Part shown: positions 1 to 8,344 of the stretch, in pieces
How positions within the stretch are numbered: position 1 is the first letter of the stretch
Layout of the letters: the number at the start of each line of letters is the position of its first letter
Source: Acidimicrobiales bacterium
GTDB lineage: Bacteria; Actinomycetota; Acidimicrobiia; Acidimicrobiales; Iamiaceae
Direction: 5' to 3'
NCBI GenBank assembly: GCA_025463985.1
Contig: JAODBM010000184.1
Span: 1 to 64,000 of the forward strand
DNA: 64,000 nucleotides
The notes under the pieces: model-generated
Seen by the model: the letters and a program-made list of their open reading frames with translations, nothing else
The model's database searches: none
What the model was told of the DNA's origin: nothing
Position numbers and translations under genes: made by a program

Positions 1-179
1 GTTGGCCATCTGGCCGGCCATGGCCACGCCCATGCCCATGCCCATCATGTCGCCCATGGCGCCGCCGCCCGGGTTGCCGGCCGCGGCCACCATCGCTTCG
101 GCCGCCGCTGGCCGGGCCCGCCGGCACACCGCCGCCACCTCCGATCGCCCCGGGTGAGCCCGCCGGCGGACCTCCGCCG

Positions 180-1394
180 TTGGCGGACGTGCCACCGAGC
201 CCGGACGCGCCGCCCGCCGCGGAGCCCCCGCCGCTCGGCGAGCCGGACGCCCAAGCCGTGGCCCAAGTGCGGGCGATGCTCCAGGTCACCGAGCAGACGC
301 GGACCTATCCGTGTCCCCAGTGCGGCGATCAGTACCGCTTCGACGCCGCCATCCAGGCCCTCCTCTGCCCGAGCTGCGGCAACCGCGCCGACATCGTGAT
401 CGACCCGAGCCTCAGCCGGACCGACCACGACCTGGCCACGACGATGGCGGCCCTGCGCCAGGTCCTCGCGTCGCAGACCGGCCCGGACCTGAACGACAAG
501 GAGGTCGTCTGCCAGAACTGCGGCGGCCACACGACGTTCACCGGCACGCTCACCGCCACCCGCTGCCCGTACTGCGCCACCCCGATCCAGCGCGACGACG
601 TGCAGGACGCGCCCACCCGGCTCCCGGTCGACGGCGTGCTCCCCCTGAAGGTCGACGAGCAGCAGGCGCGCACGCAGCTCGAGGACTGGGTCAACCACCG
701 GTGGTTCGCGCCCAGCGAGTTCAAGAAGTACAAGACGGCCGGGTCGTTCACCAGCATCTACTGCTCGTTCTTCACCTACGACGCCGAGACGGACACCTGG
801 TATCAGGGCCAGCGCGGCGAGCACTACACGGTCACGGTCGGCTCCGGCGACGACGAGCACACCGAGACCCGCACCCGCTGGTACTCGGCGTCGGGCCAGG
901 TGCACGACTCCTTCGACGACGTGGCCCAGCTCGCCAACACCGGCTTCGACGACAACAAGATCGGCGCCCTCGAGCCGTGGCCGACCGCGCAGGCCCTGCC
1001 GTACACCGGCGAGTTCCTGGCCGGGCACCTCTGCCGCACCTACGACTACGACGCCGAGGCCGCGTTCCAGCTGGCGCAGCCCCGGATCGACAGCGCGATC
1101 GACTCGACGATCCGCGCCGACATCGGCGGCGACGAGCAGCGGATCGACCGCAAGGAGACCCGCTACAACCTGCTCACGTTCCAGCACCTGCTGCTGCCGC
1201 TGTGGCTGCTCACGGTGACGTTCGACGGCAAGCCGTTCCAGGTCTTCATCAACGGCGTGACCGGCGAGGTCCAGGGACAGCGCCCGTGGAGCAAGGTCAA
1301 GATCATCGCCGCGGTCATCGCCGCGCTGATCGTGATCGGCATCGTGCTGGCCATCTATGCGGCCACGAAGCACAAGACCGGCACCGGCCGCTGA
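180..1394 (+). CDS. zinc-ribbon (CxxC x4) membrane-anchored protein
   Basis: ORF with CPQCG..CPSCG and CQNCG..CPYC pairs and a C-terminal TM segment; TTG start uncertain because the frame is open upstream. Confidence 0.75.
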   Translation: MADVPPSPDAPPAAEPPPLGEPDAQAVAQVRAMLQVTEQTRTYPCPQCGDQYRFDAAIQALLCPSCGNRADIVIDPSLSRTDHDLATTMAALRQVLASQTGPDLNDKEVVCQNCGGHTTFTGTLTATRCPYCATPIQRDDVQDAPTRLPVDGVLPLKVDEQQARTQLEDWVNHRWFAPSEFKKYKTAGSFTSIYCSFFTYDAETDTWYQGQRGEHYTVTVGSGDDEHTETRTRWYSASGQVHDSFDDVAQLANTGFDDNKIGALEPWPTAQALPYTGEFLAGHLCRTYDYDAEAAFQLAQPRIDSAIDSTIRADIGGDEQRIDRKETRYNLLTFQHLLLPLWLLTVTFDGKPFQVFINGVTGEVQGQRPWSKVKIIAAVIAALIVIGIVLAIYAATKHKTGTGR

Positions 1395-2017
1395 TGGGGG
1401 TCGTGCTCTTCCTGCTCGTCGTCGTGATCGCGCTGGTGATCGGCGCGGTCGTGCTCCTCCGGCTCATGAAGCACCGCTACGTGGGGTCGGGCGAGCTCGT
1501 TCCGGGCCAGCACGGGGTCGCGCCCGATGCGTGGGCCGGCTCGCACGACCCGGAGGCGCTGCTGCACCGGCGCTTGCGCGACGCGCTCGCCGCGCTGCGG
1601 GCCAACCAGGCGTTCGACGACGACGGTGCGCTGCTGGACGTGCGGGTGACCCTCGAGCAGGAGGCGCTGGGTCTCGACCAGCGCCTCGTGGCCATCGCCG
1701 CCCTCGCTCCCCGGCTGCGGGCCGAACCGCTGGCCCGGGCCACCGAGGCGGTCGAGACCATCGAGGAGACCGTGGCCTCCACCGTCGGCATCTCCACCGC
1801 GGCCGCCGCGCCGCGCCTGCAGGCCGCGCTGGACCAGGTCCGGGCCCGCACCGACCTCGTCGGCCAGGCCTGGGCCGAGCTCACGACCGGCACCCCCGCC
1901 GCCGAGACTGTCACGCCCGCGACGCCGGCGCCCGAGCCCGCCCCCCTGACCACCGAGCCGCCGCCCCCGCCTCCCGCGGCCGCCCCGCTCACCGACCCCC
2001 CGACGAAGGACGAGTAG
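1394..2017 (+). CDS. membrane-anchored LemA-like/coiled protein, hypothetical
   Basis: ATGA overlap with preceding stop; N-terminal TM (MGVVLFLLVVVIALVIGAVVLL), Pro-rich C-terminus. Confidence 0.7.
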   Translation: MGVVLFLLVVVIALVIGAVVLLRLMKHRYVGSGELVPGQHGVAPDAWAGSHDPEALLHRRLRDALAALRANQAFDDDGALLDVRVTLEQEALGLDQRLVAIAALAPRLRAEPLARATEAVETIEETVASTVGISTAAAAPRLQAALDQVRARTDLVGQAWAELTTGTPAAETVTPATPAPEPAPLTTEPPPPPPAAAPLTDPPTKDE

Positions 2018-2164
2018 CCGCCCGGCCTCGGCTGGGGACACCAGTTGTGCGGTTTCGCGGTGTTTGCCGCAACGCCTCCCAGGCGACGGCCGCAGGCGTC
2101 GCTGATCGTCTGTGGTCGCTCGCCGACATCGCTGGAATGCTCGGCTGAGCGATCATTGGCGCCA

Positions 2165-2593
2165 GTGGCACACCAGACGGGGCGAGAGATCGGTGCCGCG
2201 CTGGCGTGGTCCGTCCTGACCCCGTCGCTGCTCATTGGTATCGGGACGGTGCTCGGGACGGCGATCGGTCAGCCAGCGTGGTGGCTGCTCGCTCCCGCGC
2301 CGTTGATCATGGGCGCAGCCGGTGGCCTTGTGCTCGGCCGAGGCAAACCGTGGACGTACATCCTGTTCCTGGCCGCGATCGCCGCGGTGACCATCTCCGG
2401 TGCCGGCCTGATGGCCGGCACTGCGACCACGCCCACCGATTGCCCGCCCCGTCCCGCCGTCGACTGCGACACGAGCGGCTATGGCCTCGGAGCCGCAATC
2501 ATCTTCGTCTGTCTCTTCGTCTCGCTCCTGCCGGGCCTGGCCGCAGGCATGGCGATCGAGCGCCGACGACGCGGACCTCTCGTCCCCTTCTAA
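2165..2593 (+). CDS. small multi-TM membrane protein, hypothetical
   Basis: Hydrophobic segments in the 2045..2593 ORF; start placed at internal GTG. Confidence 0.5.
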   Translation: MAHQTGREIGAALAWSVLTPSLLIGIGTVLGTAIGQPAWWLLAPAPLIMGAAGGLVLGRGKPWTYILFLAAIAAVTISGAGLMAGTATTPTDCPPRPAVDCDTSGYGLGAAIIFVCLFVSLLPGLAAGMAIERRRRGPLVPF

Positions 2594-2709
2594 CGGCTCC
2601 AGATCAAACCGAGTCGGTTTGAGTAATGACTGCTCACGGAGGCCGGGCCATCGGCGGCGCACAGTACGGGCGAGGGACCCAGCCCGCCGACCACACAGGA
2701 GCTTCGACC

Positions 2710-3093
2710 GTGGGAATGTTCAAGCAGTTCAAGGATCTGAAGGCCACCGTGCACGAGGCGCCGGCGATGATCGCCAACGCCCAGCAGCTCGGGGCCAACG
2801 CCCAGGCCATGGCCGCGGCGCAGCAGGCGGCGATGCAGCAGGCTGCGGCCGCACCGGTCGCCGCCGCCGGGCCCGACTTCGAGCCCATTGCCGGGGTCAG
2901 CCTCGCCCTCTACGTCGACATCTCGAAGAGCCTGGCCACGGTCAACTACGACCAGGCCCGGGCGCCCGAGATGGCCGCCGCGAAGGGCGTCGACGGCGCC
3001 AGCTGGGCCGCCGCCGTCGATGGTTGGAACGTGCGGATCAAGGCCAACCCGGCCGTGGCCAAGCAGTTCAACTCGCTGTACACCGGGCGCTGA
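2710..3093 (+). CDS. hypothetical protein (MGMFKQFKDLK...)
   Basis: ORF continues to 3093; GTG start chosen after Gly/Arg-rich non-protein-like leader. Confidence 0.6.
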   Translation: MGMFKQFKDLKATVHEAPAMIANAQQLGANAQAMAAAQQAAMQQAAAAPVAAAGPDFEPIAGVSLALYVDISKSLATVNYDQARAPEMAAAKGVDGASWAAAVDGWNVRIKANPAVAKQFNSLYTGR

Positions 3094-3094
3094 C

Positions 3095-3496
3095 ATGGGG
3101 TTCTTCAAGGACGTGCACGCGCTCTCCAAGCAGGCCAAGGAGATCGACAAGACCTGGGATCCTGGCGCTCAAGCCCGCCAGGCCAACGCCCGCATGGCCG
3201 AGATGAACCAGGTGTTCGCCTCAGCCAACGCGGCCATGAGCGCCCCTCCCGGCGACGCCGTGGCCGCGACGGCGGAGGTCGTCTCGGTGGGGATGGCCGC
3301 CGGCATGCTCAACACCGACCCGATCATCCCGGTCGAGCTGCTCGTCCTCCAGCCCGGCCTGCCGCCCCGGCCGGCCTCGGTGTCGGTGGTCGTGCCGATC
3401 AGCCAGATGCACCGGCTGCAGGCCGGTTCGTCGCTGGCGGTCAAGATCAGCGCGTCCGACCCGTCCGCCATCGCGGTGGACTGGGCCGCGTCCTGA
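3095..3496 (+). CDS. hypothetical protein, N-terminus similar to preceding gene (MGFFKDVHALSKQ)
   Basis: ORF frame 888 series; ATG 1 nt after upstream stop. Confidence 0.65.
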   Translation: MGFFKDVHALSKQAKEIDKTWDPGAQARQANARMAEMNQVFASANAAMSAPPGDAVAATAEVVSVGMAAGMLNTDPIIPVELLVLQPGLPPRPASVSVVVPISQMHRLQAGSSLAVKISASDPSAIAVDWAAS

Positions 3497-3507
3497 ACCG
3501 CGCCTGA

Positions 3508-3533
3508 GCGGCCCGCGGCGGTCAGCGGGCCGC
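3508..3533. terminator. hairpin between convergent genes
   Basis: Perfect 9-bp inverted repeat GCGGCCCGC / GCGGGCCGC, 8-nt loop, at convergent 3' ends. Confidence 0.5.
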
Positions 3534-4268
3534 GGCGGGCGTTCCGTCGACGAGGATCTCGAGGGCGGGTTCGCGCTCGGGCCAGAAGGCGAGCAGACCG
3601 GCGATCTTGGCGCTCTCGACGAAGGGCGACGGGTAGTGCCAGACGACGTCCTCGGCGACGGCATCGCCGACGCGCACCGAGTGGTAGGACGCCGTCCCCT
3701 TGTACGGGCACTGCGAGGTGGTGGCGCTCGGCACCAGCAGGTCGAGCCGCACGTCGGTCGGCGGCAGGTAGTAGCGCGTCCGTAGACCGGTCTCGAACAG
3801 CAGCGTGGCCCGCGAGCTCTCGGCCACGAGCTCGCCGAAGAGCCGCACCTGGACGAGTCGCGAGCTGCGCAGGGCGTCGATGCGCACGTAGGGGCTCCGC
3901 GGATGGACGAAGACCTCCTCGTCCTCCTCGAACCAGTGGTCGGCCGCGCTCCACTCGAACCGGAGATGGCCGCGCAGCTCCGCGACGGGCGAGTCGGGGA
4001 ACTCCCACGCGGCGTCGACCGCCTCGCGCCCGCCGGCGCGCAGGGTGAGGTAGCGGGCGTTGCCGCGGCTGGGCGACCGGGAGGTGTGCTCGGAGGGAAC
4101 CAGCAGGTCGGAGCGGGCGTCCGCGATCGGCACGTAGTACTGCGGGTAGTGCGGCCCCTCCCACACGAGCAGCGCCCGCGTCGTGTCGGCCACGATCTCG
4201 CCCGCGAAGACGATGCGCACCCGCTTCGGGCTCGGTTCGACCTTCACCCGTGCTGCCGGCGTCTCCAT
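3522..4268 (-). CDS. DUF427 domain protein (two tandem domains)
   Basis: Translation METPAARVKVEPSPKRVRIVF... with two DUF427-like blocks (..SRSPSRGNARYLTLRAG.., ..TTSQCPYKGTASYHSVRVG..). Confidence 0.85.
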   Translation of the reverse strand: METPAARVKVEPSPKRVRIVFAGEIVADTTRALLVWEGPHYPQYYVPIADARSDLLVPSEHTSRSPSRGNARYLTLRAGGREAVDAAWEFPDSPVAELRGHLRFEWSAADHWFEEDEEVFVHPRSPYVRIDALRSSRLVQVRLFGELVAESSRATLLFETGLRTRYYLPPTDVRLDLLVPSATTSQCPYKGTASYHSVRVGDAVAEDVVWHYPSPFVESAKIAGLLAFWPEREPALEILVDGTPAAAR

Positions 4269-4406
4269 GGCCACCCCTTCCGCTCGCTGCCGTTCGGACG
4301 CTATCGACGCCCTCGGCCGACCCCCACCAACGGGCGACTTGCGCGTGGCGCCGAGTGGGCCGCCGAGGTCCGGTCGCGTACGGGAGGAACGTTCTTCGGC
4401 GCGAAC

Positions 4407-4435
4407 TGTCGATCCTGGCGGGTCGCGTTCGTGTA
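4407..4435 (+). promoter_or_regulatory. candidate ECF-type promoter (TGTCGA-N17-CGTGTA)
   Basis: TGTCGA at 4407-4412 upstream of the DGPF gene at 4485. Confidence 0.35.
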
Positions 4436-4484
4436 GGAAGCGAGCACGGCACGACGGCCGGGCCACCCGACAGGAGGATCTGAC

Positions 4485-4835
4485 ATGACCCAGTACCTGC
4501 TCTCCGTGCACTCGGTCGAAGGCAAGGAGAACTACGCCTCCGAGGAGGACATGCAGGCCGCGTTCAAGGCGGTCGACACGTTCAACCAGAAGCTCCAGGA
4601 CCAGGGTTCCTGGGTGTTCGCCGGCGGCCTCCACCCGGCCGACACGGCGACGGTGGTCGACAACACTGGCGGCGAGGGCCTCGTCACCGACGGGCCGTTC
4701 GCCGAGGCCAAGGAGCAGCTCGGCGGCTTCTGGGTGGTCGAGGCGCCCGACCTCGACGCCGCGCTGGCCCTCGCGCAGGAAGCCAGCGCGGCGTGCGCCG
4801 GCCCCGTCGAGGTCCGGGCCTTCCAAGGGGAGTGA
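4485..4835 (+). CDS. YCII/DGPF domain protein
   Basis: TDGPFAEAKEQLGGFWVVEA motif. Confidence 0.92.
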   Translation: MTQYLLSVHSVEGKENYASEEDMQAAFKAVDTFNQKLQDQGSWVFAGGLHPADTATVVDNTGGEGLVTDGPFAEAKEQLGGFWVVEAPDLDAALALAQEASAACAGPVEVRAFQGE

Positions 4836-6079
4836 GCGGCGGCGCTGTGCCGCAGGTCGAGCCGACCGACATCGAGCGCGTCTTCCGCTCCGAGTCGGGC
4901 CGTGCCGTGGCCAGCCTGGTCCGCTTCTTCGGTGACATCGACGTCGCCGAAGAGGCGGTCCAGGACGCGTTCGTCGAGGCCCTGCGCCGCTGGCCGACCG
5001 CCGGCCTGCCGCCCACCCCGGCCGGCTGGAACATCACCCCCGCCCGCAACCGCGGGCTCGACCGCATCCGCCGCGAGTCGACCCGCGACCACCGCGAGGC
5101 CGAGTCGCAGCGGCGGCACGAACCCGACGAACCCGAGGAGGTGGGTCCCGTGGTCGACGACCAGCTCCGCTTGATCTTCACCGGCTGCCACCCGGCCCTC
5201 GCACTCGAGGCGGAGGTCGCGCTCACGCTGCGGCTCGTCGGCGGGCTGCAGACGCCCGAGATCGCCCGTGCGTTCCTCGTGCCCGAAGCCACGATGGCGC
5301 AACGGCTCGTGCGGGCGAAGAACAAGATCCGGGTGAACCGCATCCCCTACCGGATCCCGTCGGCCGCCGAGCTGCCCGACCGCCTCCGCCCGGTGCTCGC
5401 CGTCGTCTACCTCGTGTTCAACGAGGGCTACGTCGCCTCCGAGGGCGACCAGCTCATGCGCAGCGAGCTCTGCGCCGAGGCCGTGCGCCTGGCCCGCCTC
5501 CTGGCGGACCTCATGCCCGACGAACCCGAGGCCCTGGGCATCCTCGCCCTGCTCCTGCTCACCGAGGCCCGGCGCCCGGCCCGCACCGACGCCGGGGGCG
5601 ACCTCATCCGCCTCGCCGACCAGGACCGCTCACGCTGGGACCGGGCGCTCGTCGCCGAGGGCCAGGCGATCGTCCGCGCCTGCCTGCGGCGCAACCTGCC
5701 GGGCCCGTACCAGCTCCAGGCCGCGATCGCCGCCGTCCACAGCGATGCCCAGATCGCGGCCGACACCGACTGGGGCCAGGTCGTGGCGCTCTACGACCAG
5801 CTGTTGGCCCGCTCGCCCTCGCCGATCGTGGCGCTCAACCGCGCCGTCGCCGTGGCCGAGCTGCACGGTCCCGGGCCGGCCCTCGCCCTGCTCGACGATC
5901 TCGACCTCGACCGCTACCACCTCTTCCACGCGGCACGCGCCGACCTCCTCGAACGGCTCGGCCGCCACGACGAGGCGTTGCGCGCCTACGACGAGGCCCT
6001 GGCCCGCACCACCAACCGCGCCGAGCAGGCCCTGCTCGAGCGCGCCCGCGACGCCTGCTCGTCCGGCGCCGGCACGTAG
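4832..6079 (+). CDS. RNA polymerase sigma factor, ECF42-like with long TPR-like C-terminal extension
   Basis: Sigma-70 regions 2/4 then a ~200 aa extension (LNRAVAVAELHGPGPALALLDDL...); GTGA overlap with DGPF gene. Confidence 0.9.
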   Translation: MSGGAVPQVEPTDIERVFRSESGRAVASLVRFFGDIDVAEEAVQDAFVEALRRWPTAGLPPTPAGWNITPARNRGLDRIRRESTRDHREAESQRRHEPDEPEEVGPVVDDQLRLIFTGCHPALALEAEVALTLRLVGGLQTPEIARAFLVPEATMAQRLVRAKNKIRVNRIPYRIPSAAELPDRLRPVLAVVYLVFNEGYVASEGDQLMRSELCAEAVRLARLLADLMPDEPEALGILALLLLTEARRPARTDAGGDLIRLADQDRSRWDRALVAEGQAIVRACLRRNLPGPYQLQAAIAAVHSDAQIAADTDWGQVVALYDQLLARSPSPIVALNRAVAVAELHGPGPALALLDDLDLDRYHLFHAARADLLERLGRHDEALRAYDEALARTTNRAEQALLERARDACSSGAGT

Positions 6080-6091
6080 GGCGGCCGCGTG

Positions 6092-6499
6092 TCAGTCCAG
6101 CTCGCGTAGGACGTCGTTCATCTCCCGCCGGAAGCGGCGCAGCTCGTCTCGGTGCAGCACCGACAGCCGGGCCAGCTCGACCGCGCCCGCGGCGGTGAGC
6201 CCGACCAGCGTTCGCCGCCCGTCGGTCGGGTCCGGCCAGCGCTCCACCAGCCCCTTCTCGACGGCTCGACCCGCCAGCTCGCCCGCGGAGTGGAGCTTGA
6301 GCTGCAATCGATCGGCGACCTCGGTGAGCGACGGCGCGCCCTCGCCATCGTGCCCGCGGATGGCGAGCAGCAGCTGGTGCTGGGCCGGGGTGAGCCCGGC
6401 CTCGCGGGCCGCGGTCTCGGAGAACCGCTGGAAGGTCCGCAAGGCGTGGCGAAACCGCGCCAGCGAGCGGTAGGCGGCATCCGACATCGGCTCGGTCAT
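6092..6499 (-). CDS. MarR family transcriptional regulator
   Basis: wHTH LTPAQHQLLLAI...DPTDGRRTLVGLTAAG. Confidence 0.88.
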   Translation of the reverse strand: MTEPMSDAAYRSLARFRHALRTFQRFSETAAREAGLTPAQHQLLLAIRGHDGEGAPSLTEVADRLQLKLHSAGELAGRAVEKGLVERWPDPTDGRRTLVGLTAAGAVELARLSVLHRDELRRFRREMNDVLRELD

Positions 6500-7782
6500 G
6501 CCGAGTGCCCCTTGAGCTCGCCGTCGCTCGGATCGAACCGGCGGCGCTGGCTCTCGATGAAGCCGACGCTGGACGTGAGGACGAGGCTGACGAGCGCCGC
6601 CAGCAGCGTGGACGGCAGCACGGCCATGCCCGCCATCTCGGTGACCACGAGCGTCGAGCCGATGGGCGTCTTCGTGACCCCCACGTTGCACGCCACCATC
6701 AGCGCGGCGGCCAGGATCCACGGGTCGCTGCCCGGCAGGTGGCCGGCGCTGGCGCGGGCCAGGCAGAAGCCGATGAAGAACAGCGGGATGATGAAGCCGC
6801 CTTTCCAGCCGGTGACCACGGTGACCGCAGCCGCGATCAGCTTCATCGCCGCCGCGCCGAGGAGGGTCAGCACGGCGAGCTTCGTCGTGGTGAGGTGCTC
6901 GATCTGCAGCTCCCCGTTGGTCAGCGCGTACGGGGACGCGAACGCGCAGGCGCCGAGCAGGCCACCGCCCAGGACCGGACGGAGCCCGGGCGGCACGACG
7001 TCGACGATGCGCCGGAGCCCGCCGCACAGGTAGGTGAACCCGAAGGCGACGGCGGCGCCGGCGACGCCGGCAGCCGCGCCCCAGCCCAGATCGGCCAGCC
7101 GCAGCGGCCCCGCCACGGGGAAGTGGAAGATGGGTTCGAGGCCTGCTCCGGTGGCCACGACGTAGACGACGTAACCACAGAGCGCGCCGACCGCGGCCGG
7201 CACGAGCGCCTCGTAGTACTCCAGGCCGCGCCGGTGCAGGATCTCCAGGGCGAAGATCGCGGAGCCGAGGGGAGCGCCGAACAGGACGGTGAAGCCGGCG
7301 GCCATGCCGGCGATGCTCACGATCCGCAGTTCGTCGCGCCGCAGGCCAGCGCGGCCGCCGATCCAGGAGCCGAGCGTCCCCGTGGTGGTGACGAGCGGCG
7401 CCTCCGGTCCGAGCGCGCCGCCGGCGCCGATGCAGAGGAGGGAGACCGGGATCAGCGAGCGCAGGCTGCGGACCTCCTCGGCGCCGCCCAGCACGTGGAT
7501 GTTGTCGACGAGCAGCTCGACGTCGGAGGGGTTGCCCAGCCAGCGGGTCAGCAGGGCCACGACGCTGCCGACGGCCACGAGCACCACCATGTGCGCGGTC
7601 AGCGACCACCGCGACGGGCCGAGGGCATGGTCCGCCAGCTTGAGCAGGCCCAGGTAGGCGGCGCCGACCAGGCCACCGAGCAGCCCGGTGATCACGACCG
7701 TGCCGAGCAGGCGGTTGCGCGGTCGCTCGAACACGCCCCGCAGCGCGCCGCGAGGGTCGACGCGCGTGCGAACCCAGACCAT
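6496..7782 (-). CDS. ClC-type voltage-gated chloride channel/antiporter
   Basis: GGALGPEAPL and GWKGGFIIPLFFIG motifs, many TM segments; 4-nt overlap with MarR gene. Confidence 0.9.
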   Translation of the reverse strand: MVWVRTRVDPRGALRGVFERPRNRLLGTVVITGLLGGLVGAAYLGLLKLADHALGPSRWSLTAHMVVLVAVGSVVALLTRWLGNPSDVELLVDNIHVLGGAEEVRSLRSLIPVSLLCIGAGGALGPEAPLVTTTGTLGSWIGGRAGLRRDELRIVSIAGMAAGFTVLFGAPLGSAIFALEILHRRGLEYYEALVPAAVGALCGYVVYVVATGAGLEPIFHFPVAGPLRLADLGWGAAAGVAGAAVAFGFTYLCGGLRRIVDVVPPGLRPVLGGGLLGACAFASPYALTNGELQIEHLTTTKLAVLTLLGAAAMKLIAAAVTVVTGWKGGFIIPLFFIGFCLARASAGHLPGSDPWILAAALMVACNVGVTKTPIGSTLVVTEMAGMAVLPSTLLAALVSLVLTSSVGFIESQRRRFDPSDGELKGHSA

Positions 7783-7785
7783 GAC

Positions 7786-7803
7786 ACTACATCGTAGTAC
7801 GAT
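7786..7803. promoter_or_regulatory. overlapping palindromes, candidate MarR operator
   Basis: ACTAC-atc-GTAGT (7786-7798) and ATCGTA-g-TACGAT (7791-7803), just upstream of ClC start. Confidence 0.45.
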
Positions 7804-7888
7804 CTAACTCAGCCCGGCGAAGGCGCGCCTGCGGGACGGGTCCATGCCCAGCGCTCGGCTCGCTCGGCGCGCTCGGGCCGCCGACCGA

Positions 7889-8344
7889 TCAGCGGCCGAC
7901 GGTGGCCGGGGCGTCCAGGTCGGCCAACAGGGCGCGGTAGCGCTCAGCGTTGGCGGCCAACTCGTCGAGGTAGCCGTGGAGGGACGCGAGCTTGGCCGTG
8001 ACCTGCTGCTGCATGTGGGCGTTGACCTCGATGGCCTCGCGGACGATCTCGCGGCGACGGCGTTCGGTCGGGCCCTTGCGGGCTTCGGTGCGCAGCTCGT
8101 CAAGCCGGTCCTCCGCCCGAAGGATCTCGCCGATGCGCTCGAGGTCGAGCCCCATCACGTCGCGCAGCTCGATGATCCGCTCGAGCCGGCTCACGTCGCG
8201 GTCGGTGTAGAGCCGCGTGCCGCCCGGGCTCGTGGCCGGCGAGAGCAGACCGAGCTCTTGGTAGTAGCGCAACGTCCGCGTCGTGACGCCGGCCTTGGAG
8301 GCCGCGGCGCCGATCCGGTAGCGCTGCTCGGTCACGCCATCCAC
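7889..8344 (-). CDS. MerR family transcriptional regulator
   Basis: RIGAAASKAGVTTRTLRYYQELGLLSP...GTRLYTDRDVSRL. Confidence 0.93.
   Translation of the reverse strand: MDGVTEQRYRIGAAASKAGVTTRTLRYYQELGLLSPATSPGGTRLYTDRDVSRLERIIELRDVMGLDLERIGEILRAEDRLDELRTEARKGPTERRRREIVREAIEVNAHMQQQVTAKLASLHGYLDELAANAERYRALLADLDAPATVGR

Noticed and set aside
1-157. Minus-strand reading of the first ~90 nt gives a Met/Gly-rich SPFH-like tail (GGGAMGDMMGMGMGVAMAGQMAN); plus frame 2 is open to a TGA at 155
   Set aside because: Too short and at the window edge; the minus reading would need an upstream N-terminus overlapping the zinc-ribbon gene. Strand cannot be decided here.
7889-8344. Idea that this MerR regulates the MerB-like gene (mercury resistance)
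   Set aside because: About 20 kb away, cotranscribed with a drug-type MFS exporter, and no merA/T/P in the window
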